NCBI GenBank assembly: GCA_963169875.1
Contig: CAUJEL010000067.1
Location: 1-64,000 of the forward strand
DNA from: Candidatus Zhuqueibacterota bacterium
Lineage (GTDB): Bacteria; Zhuqueibacterota; Zhuqueibacteria; Residuimicrobiales; Residuimicrobiaceae
Direction of reading: 5' to 3'
Length of the DNA stretch: 64,000 nucleotides
This document shows, piece by piece, positions 48,637 through 58,105 of this stretch (its first letter is position 1; each line of letters opens with the position of its first letter). A program made the position numbers and the translations under genes. The notes under the pieces are model-generated. The model was given only the letters and a program-made list of their open reading frames with translations. It ran no database searches and had not been told where the DNA came from.

Positions 48637-49926
48637 ATGCTTAAAGTCCTCGCCATCATTCTTGGTGGCGGACGGGGTACTCGATTATACCCACTCACAA
48701 AACTACGCGCTAAACCGGCCGTACCTTTGGCAGGAAAATATCGCCTGATTGATATTCCCGTCAGCAATTGTATCAATTCCGGCATTCAAAAAATCTATGT
48801 TTTAACGCAGTTTAATTCCGCATCTCTGAACCGTCACATCGCCCAGACGTATCATTTTTCGCCGTTGAGTGAGGGTTTTGTTGAAATACTGGCGGCGCAG
48901 CAAACGCCGGAAAATTCCGATTGGTTTCAAGGCACGGCAGATGCCGTGCGACAATATGTGACCACCTTCATCGAACACAAGGTGGATGAGTTTTTGCTCC
49001 TCTCTGGCGATCATCTTTACCATATGGATTACCGGCCGTTCATTCAATATCATCGCCAAAGCGGCGCCGATTTGACGATTTCTGTTTTGCCCGTGTCACA
49101 GGCCAATGCTTCCGAATTTGGTATTTTGAGAATTAACCGCGAGGGCGATGTTGAGGAATTCCGCGAGAAGCCCCGGGGGGCGCAGCTGCTGGAGATGCAG
49201 ACCCAACCGGGCATCCCGGGCCTTGATGAAGAGATCTTGAGTAGCAAACCATACATCGCGTCGATGGGGATTTACGTTTTTAAAAAAGAGGCCTTGATCC
49301 GCTTGTTGAAAGAGAAGGCCCATTTCACCGATTTCAGCAAGGAGATGATTCCTTCCGCTGTGAAGGATTTGCGCATCAAAGCATATCTGTTCAAAGATTA
49401 TTGGGAAGATATTGGTACCATTGAAGCGTTTTATAATGCGAATATGCAACTCCTGTCTCAACCGGTGCCGACATTTGATTTTTACGATGTAAACCATCCT
49501 GTTTACACGCGGCCGCGTTTTCTGCCTCCGAGCCTGATCTCAGACAGTCACATTGTGGAATCCATGGTATGTGATGGCTGTACGGTCACCGGCGCCCGGA
49601 TCAAACACTCCATTATTGGCATCCGCAGTCGCATCGATAAGGGCACCTTGCTGGAGGATTGCCTGATCATGGGTGCTGATTATTACCAATCCCGGGATGA
49701 GATCGCCCAAAACAGGGAGCAGGCACTGCCGCCAATAGGCATCGGGCCGGATACTGTTATCAAAAGAGCCATTGTTGACAAAAATGCCCGAATCGGGAAA
49801 AGCGTGACCATCCTCAATCGCGAGAGGATTCAAGAGGCATCCAGAGAAAAGGAGGGCATCTGGATCAGCAAAGGCATTGTCATCATCATGAAAGGCGCCA
49901 TAGTCCGCGATGGAACCGCCATTTAA
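48637..49926 (+). CDS. glgC: Glucose-1-phosphate adenylyltransferase (plant/cyanobacterial-type GlgC)
   Basis: GlgC makes ADP-glucose for glycogen. The 429-residue chain opens '[20 protein letters not shown]' and '[20 protein letters not shown]', a block almost identical to plant and cyanobacterial enzymes. It continues with 'GTADAVRQY', '[11 protein letters not shown]', 'FGILRI', '[10 protein letters not shown]', '[13 protein letters not shown]', then a left-handed beta-helix ending '[10 protein letters not shown]' and '[16 protein letters not shown]'. Length and C-terminus are plant-type. GGAGGG precedes the ATG. Neighbouring GHMP kinase suggests a sugar-activation cluster; no glycogen synthase is adjacent. 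Confidence 0.93.
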   Translation: MLKVLAIILGGGRGTRLYPLTKLRAKPAVPLAGKYRLIDIPVSNCINSGIQKIYVLTQFNSASLNRHIAQTYHFSPLSEGFVEILAAQQTPENSDWFQGTADAVRQYVTTFIEHKVDEFLLLSGDHLYHMDYRPFIQYHRQSGADLTISVLPVSQANASEFGILRINREGDVEEFREKPRGAQLLEMQTQPGIPGLDEEILSSKPYIASMGIYVFKKEALIRLLKEKAHFTDFSKEMIPSAVKDLRIKAYLFKDYWEDIGTIEAFYNANMQLLSQPVPTFDFYDVNHPVYTRPRFLPPSLISDSHIVESMVCDGCTVTGARIKHSIIGIRSRIDKGTLLEDCLIMGADYYQSRDEIAQNREQALPPIGIGPDTVIKRAIVDKNARIGKSVTILNRERIQEASREKEGIWISKGIVIIMKGAIVRDGTAI

Positions 49927-50018
49927 AGGTACTGTTTGTGAATTATGCAAGCGAGAGATTCTAACGAATTGCTGTCTATGATGGCACCGCAAAAATATTA
50001 CAGGAGCAAATTGTAATC

Positions 50019-51428
50019 ATGCTCGAAAAGACTTCCATGACAGATGTGATATCTTTTATCCAGGATATTCCAAAAAAATTGGGGGGCGTCTTTTCCCCGC
50101 AACGGCCTATTTACATCGCTCAGGTCCCCGGACGTCTCGATATCATTGGCGGTATTTGTGCCTCCTGTGGAGGAACGGTGGTGCAATCCCCGCTCGCGCA
50201 GGGCGTTATGATTGCGATACAATGGCGCAGTGATCAACGCATTTTGATGCGGAATTTAAACCTGAACAAGGAACGGATACTCACCATTGAGTACCGGCTC
50301 GACGAGGTGCTGCGCGCCGCGGGCGAACAGGATTGGATTTCCCTGCAAACCCTGTTTTCCGCACCGGAGAAACGCTGGAGCGGCCATGTGTTGGGCGCCA
50401 TCGCGCAGCTCTGCGCCCGCTATCCCCTGCAAAAGGGCTGGCCCGGATTCAATGTCGCCATAAGCAGTTCGCTTCCAGTTGGCGCAGGATTGGGTTCCTC
50501 GGCGGCGCTGCAGGCCGGGCTGATTTTGACCCTGAGGGAGGCCTTGAACCTGCCGTTTGACGCATCAGAAACCGCCAGTATCGCGGCTGCCATCGAGACA
50601 GAGGTTATGCAGCAGCCGGGTCATCCAGCAGACTATAGCGCGATTTTGCATGGTCAGAAGAATAAGCTGATGGTCCTCCATTGCCAGGAAAACAGCGCCC
50701 CCCGGTTTCTCGATCTGCCAAACGGTCTTCAGTGGGCGACCCTGGACTCTGGAATTCGTAAACCGGCGGAATGGCAGAAACAGAGGGAGTTTCAGGCGGC
50801 GCTCCATATGGGCAGCAGCCTCTTGCATGAATTGATCCGGGCCGGCGCGCCTGTCTCCGAGGGCGATGTCGAAAGGACGGGCGTTTCCCGGCAAGTGTGG
50901 CAAAGTCATTTTAAAAAAAGAATTCCCTATCGAAGAACGGGGGAGGAGTTCCTTGGCAGTCCGCATGTCAAGATGCCAGCCGGGGTCCCCATTGATCCGC
51001 AAAAGAAATATATGCCCCGTTCGGCCGTAGAATATCTGATCGAGGAAAATGAACGCGCACGGGCGTTTGTAAGCCTTTTTGAAGAGAGGCCGCCCGATTC
51101 CACAGAACAAGCGTGGATTGAAGCGGGGGCGTTGCTCTTCGCCTCCCATGATCACTATTGCAAAATGAGTGGTTTGGTTTGCCCTGAGGCGGATTGGCTG
51201 GTGGAACAAGCCCGAGCACTGGGATCAGAACGAGGTATCTATGGCGCGCGCGCCATGCCTGGCGGGATGGGAAGTTCTATCGTAATCCTTGCGGCCGCTA
51301 ACGCCAATGATACGCTGCAAAACCTTGTTTCACAATATCAGGATCGATTCGGCCGGCCGGCAAGTTTGCTGCGAGGCAGCGCTGCCGGGTGTTTGCAGTC
51401 GGGTGTTGTGACGACACAATTCGATTAG
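50019..51428 (+). CDS. GHMP sugar kinase (galactokinase/L-arabinokinase-like)
   Basis: This 469-residue GHMP kinase has motif 1 'VPGRLDIIGGICASCGGTVV', the ATP loop 'LPVGAGLGSSAALQAG' and C-terminal 'ARAMPGGMGSSIVIL'. The first motif is closer to the plant L-arabinokinase form 'PGRLDVMGGIADYSG' than to galactokinase 'GEHTDY', and lacks the Asp-Tyr pair. A 'HPADYSAIL' segment may hold the catalytic Asp. The mid-region (about 280-380) has an insert absent from small galactokinases. Likely a C1 sugar kinase feeding nucleotide-sugar synthesis, but the sugar is not known. AGGAG lies 12 bases upstream; a second in-frame ATG is at residue 7. It ends in TAG. Confidence 0.8.
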   Translation: MLEKTSMTDVISFIQDIPKKLGGVFSPQRPIYIAQVPGRLDIIGGICASCGGTVVQSPLAQGVMIAIQWRSDQRILMRNLNLNKERILTIEYRLDEVLRAAGEQDWISLQTLFSAPEKRWSGHVLGAIAQLCARYPLQKGWPGFNVAISSSLPVGAGLGSSAALQAGLILTLREALNLPFDASETASIAAAIETEVMQQPGHPADYSAILHGQKNKLMVLHCQENSAPRFLDLPNGLQWATLDSGIRKPAEWQKQREFQAALHMGSSLLHELIRAGAPVSEGDVERTGVSRQVWQSHFKKRIPYRRTGEEFLGSPHVKMPAGVPIDPQKKYMPRSAVEYLIEENERARAFVSLFEERPPDSTEQAWIEAGALLFASHDHYCKMSGLVCPEADWLVEQARALGSERGIYGARAMPGGMGSSIVILAAANANDTLQNLVSQYQDRFGRPASLLRGSAAGCLQSGVVTTQFD

Positions 51429-51484
51429 GGAAGCAGGTTTATGATCTGCGTGCAAAACATACTTGTGCAAAGGGGTAAATATTG

Positions 51485-53296
51485 ATGCGTATAAAGATAC
51501 GCTATATAGATGGCGACCGGCTCAAGCGGTCCATCATTGCCTCCGCGGGAAGAATCAGCGAAATGCGGGAAGCGCTCAATAATATCAATGTTTTTCCCGT
51601 AGCGGACGCGGACACTGGCACCAATATGGCCATGACCATGCAAAGCATCGTTACCAGTGCGCAGTCCTGCCCCTATTCCTCGCTTGCACAAGTATGCAAT
51701 TGCATTTCTGAGGGCGCGCTCAACGGCGCGCGCGGGAACTCGGGCGCCATTCTGGCGCAGTTTTTTCAGGGCCTTTCAGAGGGCGCGGGCGGACGCGAAC
51801 GACTATCCCCCGAAGAATTCGCCGATGCGGTCACCCTCGCCGTCACGCGGGCGCGCGAAGCGCTGGCCAATCCGAGAGAAGGGACTATTTTAACGGTGAT
51901 GCAGGATTGGGCCGATTACCTCAAACAGCAGGCCATTGGCAAGGAAGATTTTGTCGAACTCTTCACCGATGGTCTCAAGCGCGCCCGGGAATCGTTGGCT
52001 GAGACGCCCAGCAAGCTCAAGATACTGCAAAAAGCGGGTGTGGTTGACGCCGGGGCCCAGGGATTTGTTCACCTTTTGGAGGGCTTGTCCGATTTTATAG
52101 ATTCCGGCAAAATTGCGGCCTATCGCGCCAAAACCCATATGGTCGAGAAGATTCGCCATTTCCATTTTCATAAAATCGATGACGAAATCAAATTTCGCTA
52201 TTGCACCGAGGGGCTCATCCAGGGTGAGGCTATTGATAAAAAGGAACTGCAGAAGCAGTTGAGCCGGATGGGGGACTCCTTGATTGTGGTTGGCAGTTCG
52301 CATAAGGCGCGCATTCATATCCACACCAATGAACCCCAGGCTGTTTTCGACCTGATCGGCCAGTTTGGAACGGTGCTGCAGACCAAGGCGGAGGACATGA
52401 AAAAGCAGCACGAAGAAGCCCTTGCATTGGCGCCGAAAAAGGGCATTGCCCTGGTGACGGATTCGACTTGCGATCTACCCCCGGAAGTTTTCGAAGAATT
52501 TGACATCAACGTTGTCCCGGTGATCATCCAAATCGGAGATAAAGGCTATCAAGACCGGGTGGAAATCCAGTCGATCGATTTTTACAAAATTCTCCTGGCA
52601 GATACGCATCGGCTCACGACGTCACAACCCCCGGTGGCCAGTTTCAGAGAAGTCTATGCCCGGTTGCTCGAAAAGTATGAAGCGATTATTTCCATCCACA
52701 TTTCAGAAGGTTTGAGCGGAACCATCAACGGCGCCAGAATCGCGGCCAAGGAATTCGCGCACAAAATCAATATTGAGGTGATAAACAGCAAGACCACCTC
52801 AGCCGGGTTGGGGCTCGTTGTTCACGAAGCTGCCAAGATGATCGAAGAGGGATTGTCTTTTTCCGAACTGAAAGAAAAGATTCAACTCTGTGTGCAGCGG
52901 GTCAAGGTTTTTGTCAGTATTCCGACCCTGAAATACATGATCCGGAGCGGCCGGGTGCAAAAACCAAAAGGTTTATTGGCCACGCTGCTGCAAATAAAAC
53001 CGGTCATCGGCCTGGATGAAGAGGGCAAAGCGGTGGAGCTGGCAAAAGTCATCGGCAAAAAAAGAGTGGCCGAAAAAACGCTTGAATTGGCGCTGAATTA
53101 TGCCCGCAAACTCGTCAGTCCAAAATTTATTATCGTCCACATGATGGCGCAAGAACAAGCTGAAAAATTCCGCCGCCTGATCATGACCGAATTTGAGCAG
53201 GCGGATATCCCGGTTTTAGATGCCTCCCCGGCATTGGGTCTGCACGCGGGGGTTGGCGCCACCGCCATCGCCGTCCTGGGCGAGCCCTTATCGTAA
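51485..53296 (+). CDS. FakA-FakB fusion: DAK2 kinase domain plus DegV fatty-acid-binding domain
   Basis: This 603-residue protein joins two families that are normally separate subunits. Residues about 5-200 are a DhaL/DAK2 ATP-binding domain ('NVFPVADADTGTNM', 'GARGNSGAILAQFFQG', 'GVVDAGAQGFVHLL'). Residues 220-315 are the FakA middle domain ('YCTEGLIQGE', 'KARIHIHTNEP'). Residues 322-600 are DegV/FakB ('LVTDSTCDLPPEV', 'TSQPPVASF', 'IHISEGLSGTINGARIA', 'VFVSIPTLKYMIRSGRV', 'GLHAGVGATAIAV'). The FakA C-terminal domain is absent. FakA with FakB makes acyl-phosphate from fatty acids, the PlsY substrate, and plsY follows by 22 bases. Start ATG 51485, with AAGGGG upstream. Confidence 0.9.
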   Translation: MRIKIRYIDGDRLKRSIIASAGRISEMREALNNINVFPVADADTGTNMAMTMQSIVTSAQSCPYSSLAQVCNCISEGALNGARGNSGAILAQFFQGLSEGAGGRERLSPEEFADAVTLAVTRAREALANPREGTILTVMQDWADYLKQQAIGKEDFVELFTDGLKRARESLAETPSKLKILQKAGVVDAGAQGFVHLLEGLSDFIDSGKIAAYRAKTHMVEKIRHFHFHKIDDEIKFRYCTEGLIQGEAIDKKELQKQLSRMGDSLIVVGSSHKARIHIHTNEPQAVFDLIGQFGTVLQTKAEDMKKQHEEALALAPKKGIALVTDSTCDLPPEVFEEFDINVVPVIIQIGDKGYQDRVEIQSIDFYKILLADTHRLTTSQPPVASFREVYARLLEKYEAIISIHISEGLSGTINGARIAAKEFAHKINIEVINSKTTSAGLGLVVHEAAKMIEEGLSFSELKEKIQLCVQRVKVFVSIPTLKYMIRSGRVQKPKGLLATLLQIKPVIGLDEEGKAVELAKVIGKKRVAEKTLELALNYARKLVSPKFIIVHMMAQEQAEKFRRLIMTEFEQADIPVLDASPALGLHAGVGATAIAVLGEPLS

Positions 53297-53318
53297 CTCT
53301 CTTTGAAAGGCACTGATC

Positions 53319-53951
53319 ATGTTCACTATTTTGGCCATAGTGGTTGTCTCCTATATCATCGGATCTGTTCCGACCAGCATCATTGCCGGAAAGATCCTGC
53401 GCGGAATCGACATTCGCGAGCACGGTTCGGGCAACGCGGGTGGCACCAACGTTTTTCGCGTTCTCGGCTGGAAACCAGGGGTATTTGTCATGCTGGTCGA
53501 TGTTTTCAAAGGGTTTGCGGCGACCTATTGGATTCCAGCACTGCTGGCTCCGCTGTCCAATCATCTGCCCCTGCTGCAATTGCTGGCGGGAACGGCTGCC
53601 GTCGTAGGACACATCTGGACGGTTTTCGCGGGATTTCGCGGCGGCAAAGGCGTTGGTACAGCCGCCGGCATGCTCCTGGCTTTGTTTCCCCAGGCGCTGA
53701 TTTATTGCCTGCTGGTGTTCCTCCTGGTGCTCGCCATCACGCGCATCGTTTCGATCAGCTCCATGATGGGTGCCATCACCCTGCCAATCGTTTTGTCCAT
53801 TTTCAGATATGGCTTGTATAAACCCGTGCCCCTGCCGTTATATATCTTTAGCTTTTTGGCCGCAGCGTTGATCATCTATACACATCGCGCCAACATCAAA
53901 CGCCTGCTCAACGGCACAGAAAACCGTTTCGGCCGGCCGAAAAAAGCGTGA
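53319..53951 (+). CDS. plsY: Glycerol-3-phosphate acyltransferase PlsY
   Basis: PlsY transfers an acyl group from acyl-phosphate to sn-glycerol-3-phosphate, the first step of phospholipid synthesis. The 210-residue membrane protein has about five segments and the three motifs: 'GSVPTSIIAGKIL...HGSGNAGGTNVFR', 'VVGHIWTVFAGFRGGKGVGT', and the C-terminal 'IIYTHRANIKRLLNGTENR'. It follows the fatty-acid-kinase fusion closely, so the two likely act in sequence: exogenous fatty acid, then acyl-phosphate, then lysophosphatidate. Confidence 0.95.
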   Translation: MFTILAIVVVSYIIGSVPTSIIAGKILRGIDIREHGSGNAGGTNVFRVLGWKPGVFVMLVDVFKGFAATYWIPALLAPLSNHLPLLQLLAGTAAVVGHIWTVFAGFRGGKGVGTAAGMLLALFPQALIYCLLVFLLVLAITRIVSISSMMGAITLPIVLSIFRYGLYKPVPLPLYIFSFLAAALIIYTHRANIKRLLNGTENRFGRPKKA

Positions 53952-53958
53952 AATGATT

Positions 53959-54209
53959 CATGACAGCACCTTCTGTCATGCTCTGCAGGACCGGGCGAGG
54001 GAAACCACCCCCACGCCACGGCGGTGGCAGCCGCACGGGTGGCGGCAGAAGCAGGCGCAAGCGTTCTTTTCTTGGGGCCTATCAGCGGCAGGCATGACGA
54101 AGGACATGAAGAGATCCTGCAGCACAAAGCAAGCGCACTGTCTGTAAATACACTTTTATCCAGGCATCAGCTGATTTTTGACATCCCTTATGGTGACAAC
54201 AAATCATGA
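53959..54209 (+). pseudogene. Possible broken gene between plsY and the EamA transporter
   Basis: From 53964 one frame is open to TGA 54207-54209 and reads like real protein: 'GEGNHPHATAVAAARVAAEA', then 'GASVLFLGPISGRHDEGHEE', then 'ILQHKASALSVNTLL'. Its stop overlaps the downstream transporter ATG by four bases (ATGA), as in coupled operon genes. Yet it has no ATG in frame. ATG 53959, in another frame, gives 'MTAPSVMLCRTGRG', and a single-base shift near 53995-54010 would join the two into an 83-residue protein. No family recognised. It could be a frameshifted small gene, a remnant, or non-coding. Confidence 0.4.
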
Positions 54210-55090
54210 AATTACCCGTCTCGGCCTTTACCACGAGCATCATTTTAGGGGCAGGACTTGTCTCTATCTCTCTGGCTTCGATACTGATCAAACTGTGTCC
54301 TGCACCGCCATTGGTCATCAGCACCTATCGTTTGGGGTTGGCCGCGTTTTTTTATCTTCTCGTCAGCACCGTGCGGCGTAAACCGGTCTGGCGCGCCTTT
54401 GATAAAACACAACGAAAATGGGCCCTTTTTTCGGGCATGTTCCTCTGCATCCATTTTGTCGCCTGGATATCTTCTCTTTCGTATACCTCGGTGGCGAATT
54501 CGGTGGTGCTGGTGCAAATATTTCCGGTTTTTGTTGCGCTGGGGAGCTGGATGTTACTGGGGGAAAAGCCGAACCGATTGACCCTGATCGGCATTTTTCT
54601 CGCCCTGTGCGGAAGCATCCTGATCAGCAGTTTTGACGAAAGCGGCGGAACGTCTCGAGCCCTCGGCAACGCGCTGGCCATTGTCGGCGCCATCGGCGCA
54701 GCCGGCTATTTCATCATTGGCCGCAAATTACGCACGCACATTGACACCCTCAGATATGTGAGTTTCGTCTATACGGTCGCAGCATTATTAACATTTTTGA
54801 TCACGTTTTCTGCCCGGCAGCCCTTGACCGGCTTTTCTGCTTCAACGTATCTCTATCTGTTCGCCATTGCCATGATTCCCCAAGTCATCGGTCACACGAG
54901 TCTGAATTGGGCGTTGAAGCATTTCTCCGCCACGACGGTTTCCATTGTGACCCTCTCCGAGCCCCTGGGCGCATCTGTTCTTGCATTATGGATATTGCAC
55001 GAATCTCTCTCCGATGTAAAAATTGTTGCCGGATTGTTAATCCTGTGCGGCGTTGCCCTGACCATTTTGGGCGAACGGAAAAAAGACTGA
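54206..55090 (+). CDS. EamA/DMT-family transporter
   Basis: This 294-residue protein has ten membrane helices in two EamA repeats (about 10-140 and 155-290). Motifs include 'ASILIKLCPAPPLVISTYRL', 'SLSYTSVANSVVLVQIFPVFVAL' and, in the second repeat, 'VIGHTSLNWALKHFSATTVS' and 'EPLGASVLALWILHESLS'. This is the drug/metabolite transporter superfamily; members export amino acids, purines or other metabolites, and the substrate here cannot be predicted. ATG 54206 overlaps the preceding damaged frame by four bases. Confidence 0.85.
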   Translation: MKLPVSAFTTSIILGAGLVSISLASILIKLCPAPPLVISTYRLGLAAFFYLLVSTVRRKPVWRAFDKTQRKWALFSGMFLCIHFVAWISSLSYTSVANSVVLVQIFPVFVALGSWMLLGEKPNRLTLIGIFLALCGSILISSFDESGGTSRALGNALAIVGAIGAAGYFIIGRKLRTHIDTLRYVSFVYTVAALLTFLITFSARQPLTGFSASTYLYLFAIAMIPQVIGHTSLNWALKHFSATTVSIVTLSEPLGASVLALWILHESLSDVKIVAGLLILCGVALTILGERKKD

Positions 55091-55225
55091 CCGTTGTAAC
55101 CCGGCAAGGCACAATCCCCGTTTTTCTGCACAGCAAGGGACTGGTGCTGGCGGAGGATTTTTTGCTTGTGAATCAGGCAAATTAATTCTAAATTATGGTT
55201 TAATAAATGACTAACATAAGAAGAT

Positions 55226-57250
55226 ATGATGACTCTTTGGCAAAAAATAGTGTGGTTGCTCTTCCCCGGGCTGATCGCAGTCATGGCGTGTTCCTCCAGT
55301 CGTAAAGTGTCCGAATCTGCGCCGCGCCGGGAATACAACAGAGAAGCCATGCATCACATCATCAACGGCACCATTGAAGATCTGATTGGTGAGCCCAAGA
55401 ATGCCCTGGTGGAATATCATCAGGCCGCGGAGATCGATTCCTCGTCCAGCGGCATTTATCTGGCGATTGCAGAGAATTATTACTTTCTGGAAGAATACAA
55501 CTCTACTATTCGCATGGCGCGCAGAGCGCTGCAGCGCGATACAAAAAACCTCAAGGCGCTTGAATTGCTGGCGGCGGCCCATGAAAAGCAGCGCCAGTTC
55601 AAAGAGGCGATGCTGGTTTATGAACAGATGATCAAGCTGGATGCAAAAGACATCGAGATATTGTACAGTCTGACCTCTCTGCAAATCATCAGTCGTGAAT
55701 TTGACAAGGCACTCGTCTCTTACAAGCGGCTGGTGTCGGCGGGGCTGGATGACCCTGAATACCGTCTGCGCATCGGACATCTGCTGTTTCAAAATCAGGC
55801 TTTCTCGCAAGCCGGGTCGGTCTATCAGGACGTGAGCAAGAGTCATCCCGATTTTGAGCCGGCCTATCTCGCGTTAGCCGCGATCAGCAAAGCGCAAAAG
55901 GATACCACCGCGGCAATCCGGATTTATAAAAATGCCCTCGAGAAGCAGACCGGCTTCGAGGAAGTCAAGGCTGAATTGCGCATTCTCCTGGAACGCAGCA
56001 AGCGGATTGATGAGGCCATTCTGCTGTTCAAGAATTTGATCAAACGCGACTCCACGAACATTGGCGACAAGCTGCAGATAGGACAATATTATTTTCAACA
56101 GGGCGATACCCTGGCTGCGCAGGACTGGTTCAAATCCATCATCGCGGCGCATCCGCAAAGTGAACGCGGCTATCTCGCCCTGGGTGCGGTGCGGCGTGCT
56201 CAGCGCGATACCGTTGGCGCCATATCGGCATATGAAGCGGCCATCGCCGTGAACCCGATGTTTTTGGATTCGCGGCGCCGGCTTCGCGATCTTTATGTGG
56301 GCCGGGGACGCTGGGATGACGCCATCGCCCTATACGAGGCGCTGAAAGAGAATGATTCGACCTATGTCGGCGCACGGATCGAGATCGCCAATCTTCTCAC
56401 GCAAAAAGGCGACACCCTCAAGGCCATCGCATCCTGTGAAGAATTGGAAAAATCCCATGGTGAAGACTGGCGAGTCCCGATAACGCTTGGCCGCTTGCTC
56501 ATGGTCAATGACCAGTTTCTGGCAGCACAACCGCGATTTGATAAGGCGCTGCAACTCCGCAATGATTTGTCGTTGGTCTGGGTATTGCGCGGCGTTAATC
56601 TCATCCAGCTTGATAGTCTGTCCTCGGCCAAAACCCATTTTCTCGGGGCGTTGGCGCTATTTCCGAACGAGCCAGAAGTCAACTACTATCTTGGTTTTAT
56701 TTGTGCACAACTGAATCAGAACCGCGAAGCCATCTCGTATCTGGAAAAAGCGCATCAACTGGACGAGAACAATCTTCAGACGCTGTTGACATTAGCGAGT
56801 CTGTATGATGAAGAGGAGGCGTTCGATGAGGCGCAACAGCTCTATGAAGTATTGTATAAAGAGAATCCGGACAGCCCCATCATTCTCAATAATTACGCCT
56901 ACCATTTGGCGGTGTTGAAAAAAAATCTGCCACAAGCCAGAGAGATGGCGCAAAAAGCGCTGGAACTGGATCCGGAAAACGCCGCTTACTGGGATACCCT
57001 CGGCTGGGTCCTGTTTCAAATGAAAGAGTATGATGCCGCTCGCGAACATATTCAAAAATCCATCGACTTGAGCAGCGATTCAGCGGAAGTGCTGGAGCAT
57101 ATGGGGGATGTTTATGTGAAATTGGCGGATCCTGATAACGCCAGAAAGTATTATCTGCAAGCCCTCGAAGTGGATCATTCCAGAACCGAAATCAACGAAA
57201 AATTGCGCAGCCTTGACCGTCAGCAAGGGCCATCTCCGGATAAACAATGA
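55226..57250 (+). CDS. TPR-repeat lipoprotein
   Basis: This 674-residue protein has a lipoprotein signal 'LIAVMAC' (Cys22 or 23), then 15 or more tetratricopeptide repeats through to residue 660 (for example 'PDFEPAYLALAAISKAQKDTTAAIRIYKNAL' split by 34-residue period, 'AAYWDTLGWVLFQMKEYDAAR'). This makes a long superhelical scaffold. In FCB bacteria such lipoproteins often accompany cell-envelope or polysaccharide systems. The stop overlaps by four bases the start of the DUF4292 lipoprotein, so the two are coupled. ATG 55226 and 55229 are equally possible starts. Confidence 0.88.
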   Translation: MMTLWQKIVWLLFPGLIAVMACSSSRKVSESAPRREYNREAMHHIINGTIEDLIGEPKNALVEYHQAAEIDSSSSGIYLAIAENYYFLEEYNSTIRMARRALQRDTKNLKALELLAAAHEKQRQFKEAMLVYEQMIKLDAKDIEILYSLTSLQIISREFDKALVSYKRLVSAGLDDPEYRLRIGHLLFQNQAFSQAGSVYQDVSKSHPDFEPAYLALAAISKAQKDTTAAIRIYKNALEKQTGFEEVKAELRILLERSKRIDEAILLFKNLIKRDSTNIGDKLQIGQYYFQQGDTLAAQDWFKSIIAAHPQSERGYLALGAVRRAQRDTVGAISAYEAAIAVNPMFLDSRRRLRDLYVGRGRWDDAIALYEALKENDSTYVGARIEIANLLTQKGDTLKAIASCEELEKSHGEDWRVPITLGRLLMVNDQFLAAQPRFDKALQLRNDLSLVWVLRGVNLIQLDSLSSAKTHFLGALALFPNEPEVNYYLGFICAQLNQNREAISYLEKAHQLDENNLQTLLTLASLYDEEEAFDEAQQLYEVLYKENPDSPIILNNYAYHLAVLKKNLPQAREMAQKALELDPENAAYWDTLGWVLFQMKEYDAAREHIQKSIDLSSDSAEVLEHMGDVYVKLADPDNARKYYLQALEVDHSRTEINEKLRSLDRQQGPSPDKQ

Positions 57251-58059
57251 TTCGATTTCTGATGCCACGAAACCCTGGCCGGGCCATACGCCTGCCAGTG
57301 GCGCTGACCGGCCTGCTGCTGTTGGTATGGTCCGGGTGTTCTGTTTGGAAGGCCAAGCCAGTCATCGCGCCGGACGAGAACAGGCTGGAGAATATACTCG
57401 CAATGATCAGGCATCATGATGCCCGGCTGGATCGTTTAAAAGGCCGCGGCCGCATGGTGATCGACCTGCCAGAACAATCCATGACGCTCGACGCACATGT
57501 GATTGTCGATCGGCCGGATACATTCTATATCAGATTGGAAGCGCTTTTCGGACTGGATGTGGGGTGGCTGTTTGTTGTAAAAGACAAGTATACTTTTTAC
57601 AGTCCCATGCAAAACACCTGGGCCAGCGGCAGCACGGATTCCTTGCGGATGGGACCGTTACCGGATTTTTTCATCGACAGTCATGCAGTTCTCGGCGCCT
57701 TCGCGGGTTTGGCGTTGGTGAATAACTTGGAAAATATGCATATCACCCGGGAGGGCAAAGATCTGATCCTCTCCGGGACCACAGAGTTGGGGGCGCAGAA
57801 GCATTGGGTCGATCGCGGCCGGGGGATCATCATCCGTTCGGAACAATATGATACAACCGGGCAGGTGCTGGTCCGAACTTCCTATGAGCGTTTCAGTAAA
57901 CTGAATGGTGTGTTCGTGCCGAGGACCATCCGGCTGCAACGCCCCGGCCAACGGCAAGGCGTGACGATGTTTTATGAACAACTGCAGGTCAATGAAAAAC
58001 TCTCGGCAAAGGACATTAAAATCAAGATACCACGAAACGCACGCAGAGTTTCATGGTGA
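57247..58059 (+). CDS. DUF4292/LolB-like lipoprotein
   Basis: This 270-residue protein has a lipoprotein signal ending 'LVWSGC' (Cys33). The body is a single beta-rich domain resembling LolA/LolB half-barrels: 'RLKGRGRMVIDLPEQSMTLD', 'DTFYIRLEALFGLDVGWLF', 'KYTFYSPMQNTW', and the C-terminal 'KLSAKDIKIKIPRNARRVSW'. It matches the DUF4292 family, found with TPR lipoproteins in Bacteroidetes-group genomes. A role in carrying lipids or lipoproteins across the periplasm is plausible but inferred from fold only. Translation is coupled to the TPR gene. Confidence 0.78.
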   Translation: MIRFLMPRNPGRAIRLPVALTGLLLLVWSGCSVWKAKPVIAPDENRLENILAMIRHHDARLDRLKGRGRMVIDLPEQSMTLDAHVIVDRPDTFYIRLEALFGLDVGWLFVVKDKYTFYSPMQNTWASGSTDSLRMGPLPDFFIDSHAVLGAFAGLALVNNLENMHITREGKDLILSGTTELGAQKHWVDRGRGIIIRSEQYDTTGQVLVRTSYERFSKLNGVFVPRTIRLQRPGQRQGVTMFYEQLQVNEKLSAKDIKIKIPRNARRVSW

Positions 58060-58105
58060 GCGGCGTGCATGCAAAAATGGTAGCGGTCGATTTTAAGGAA
58101 GGTTA

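Noticed and set aside
54907-55185. Frame overlapping the end of the EamA gene, with a protein-like tail 'TVVTRQGTIPVFLHSKG'
   Set aside because: Most of it overlaps a certain gene in another frame, the start has no ribosome-binding site, and the tail alone is too short to support a call.
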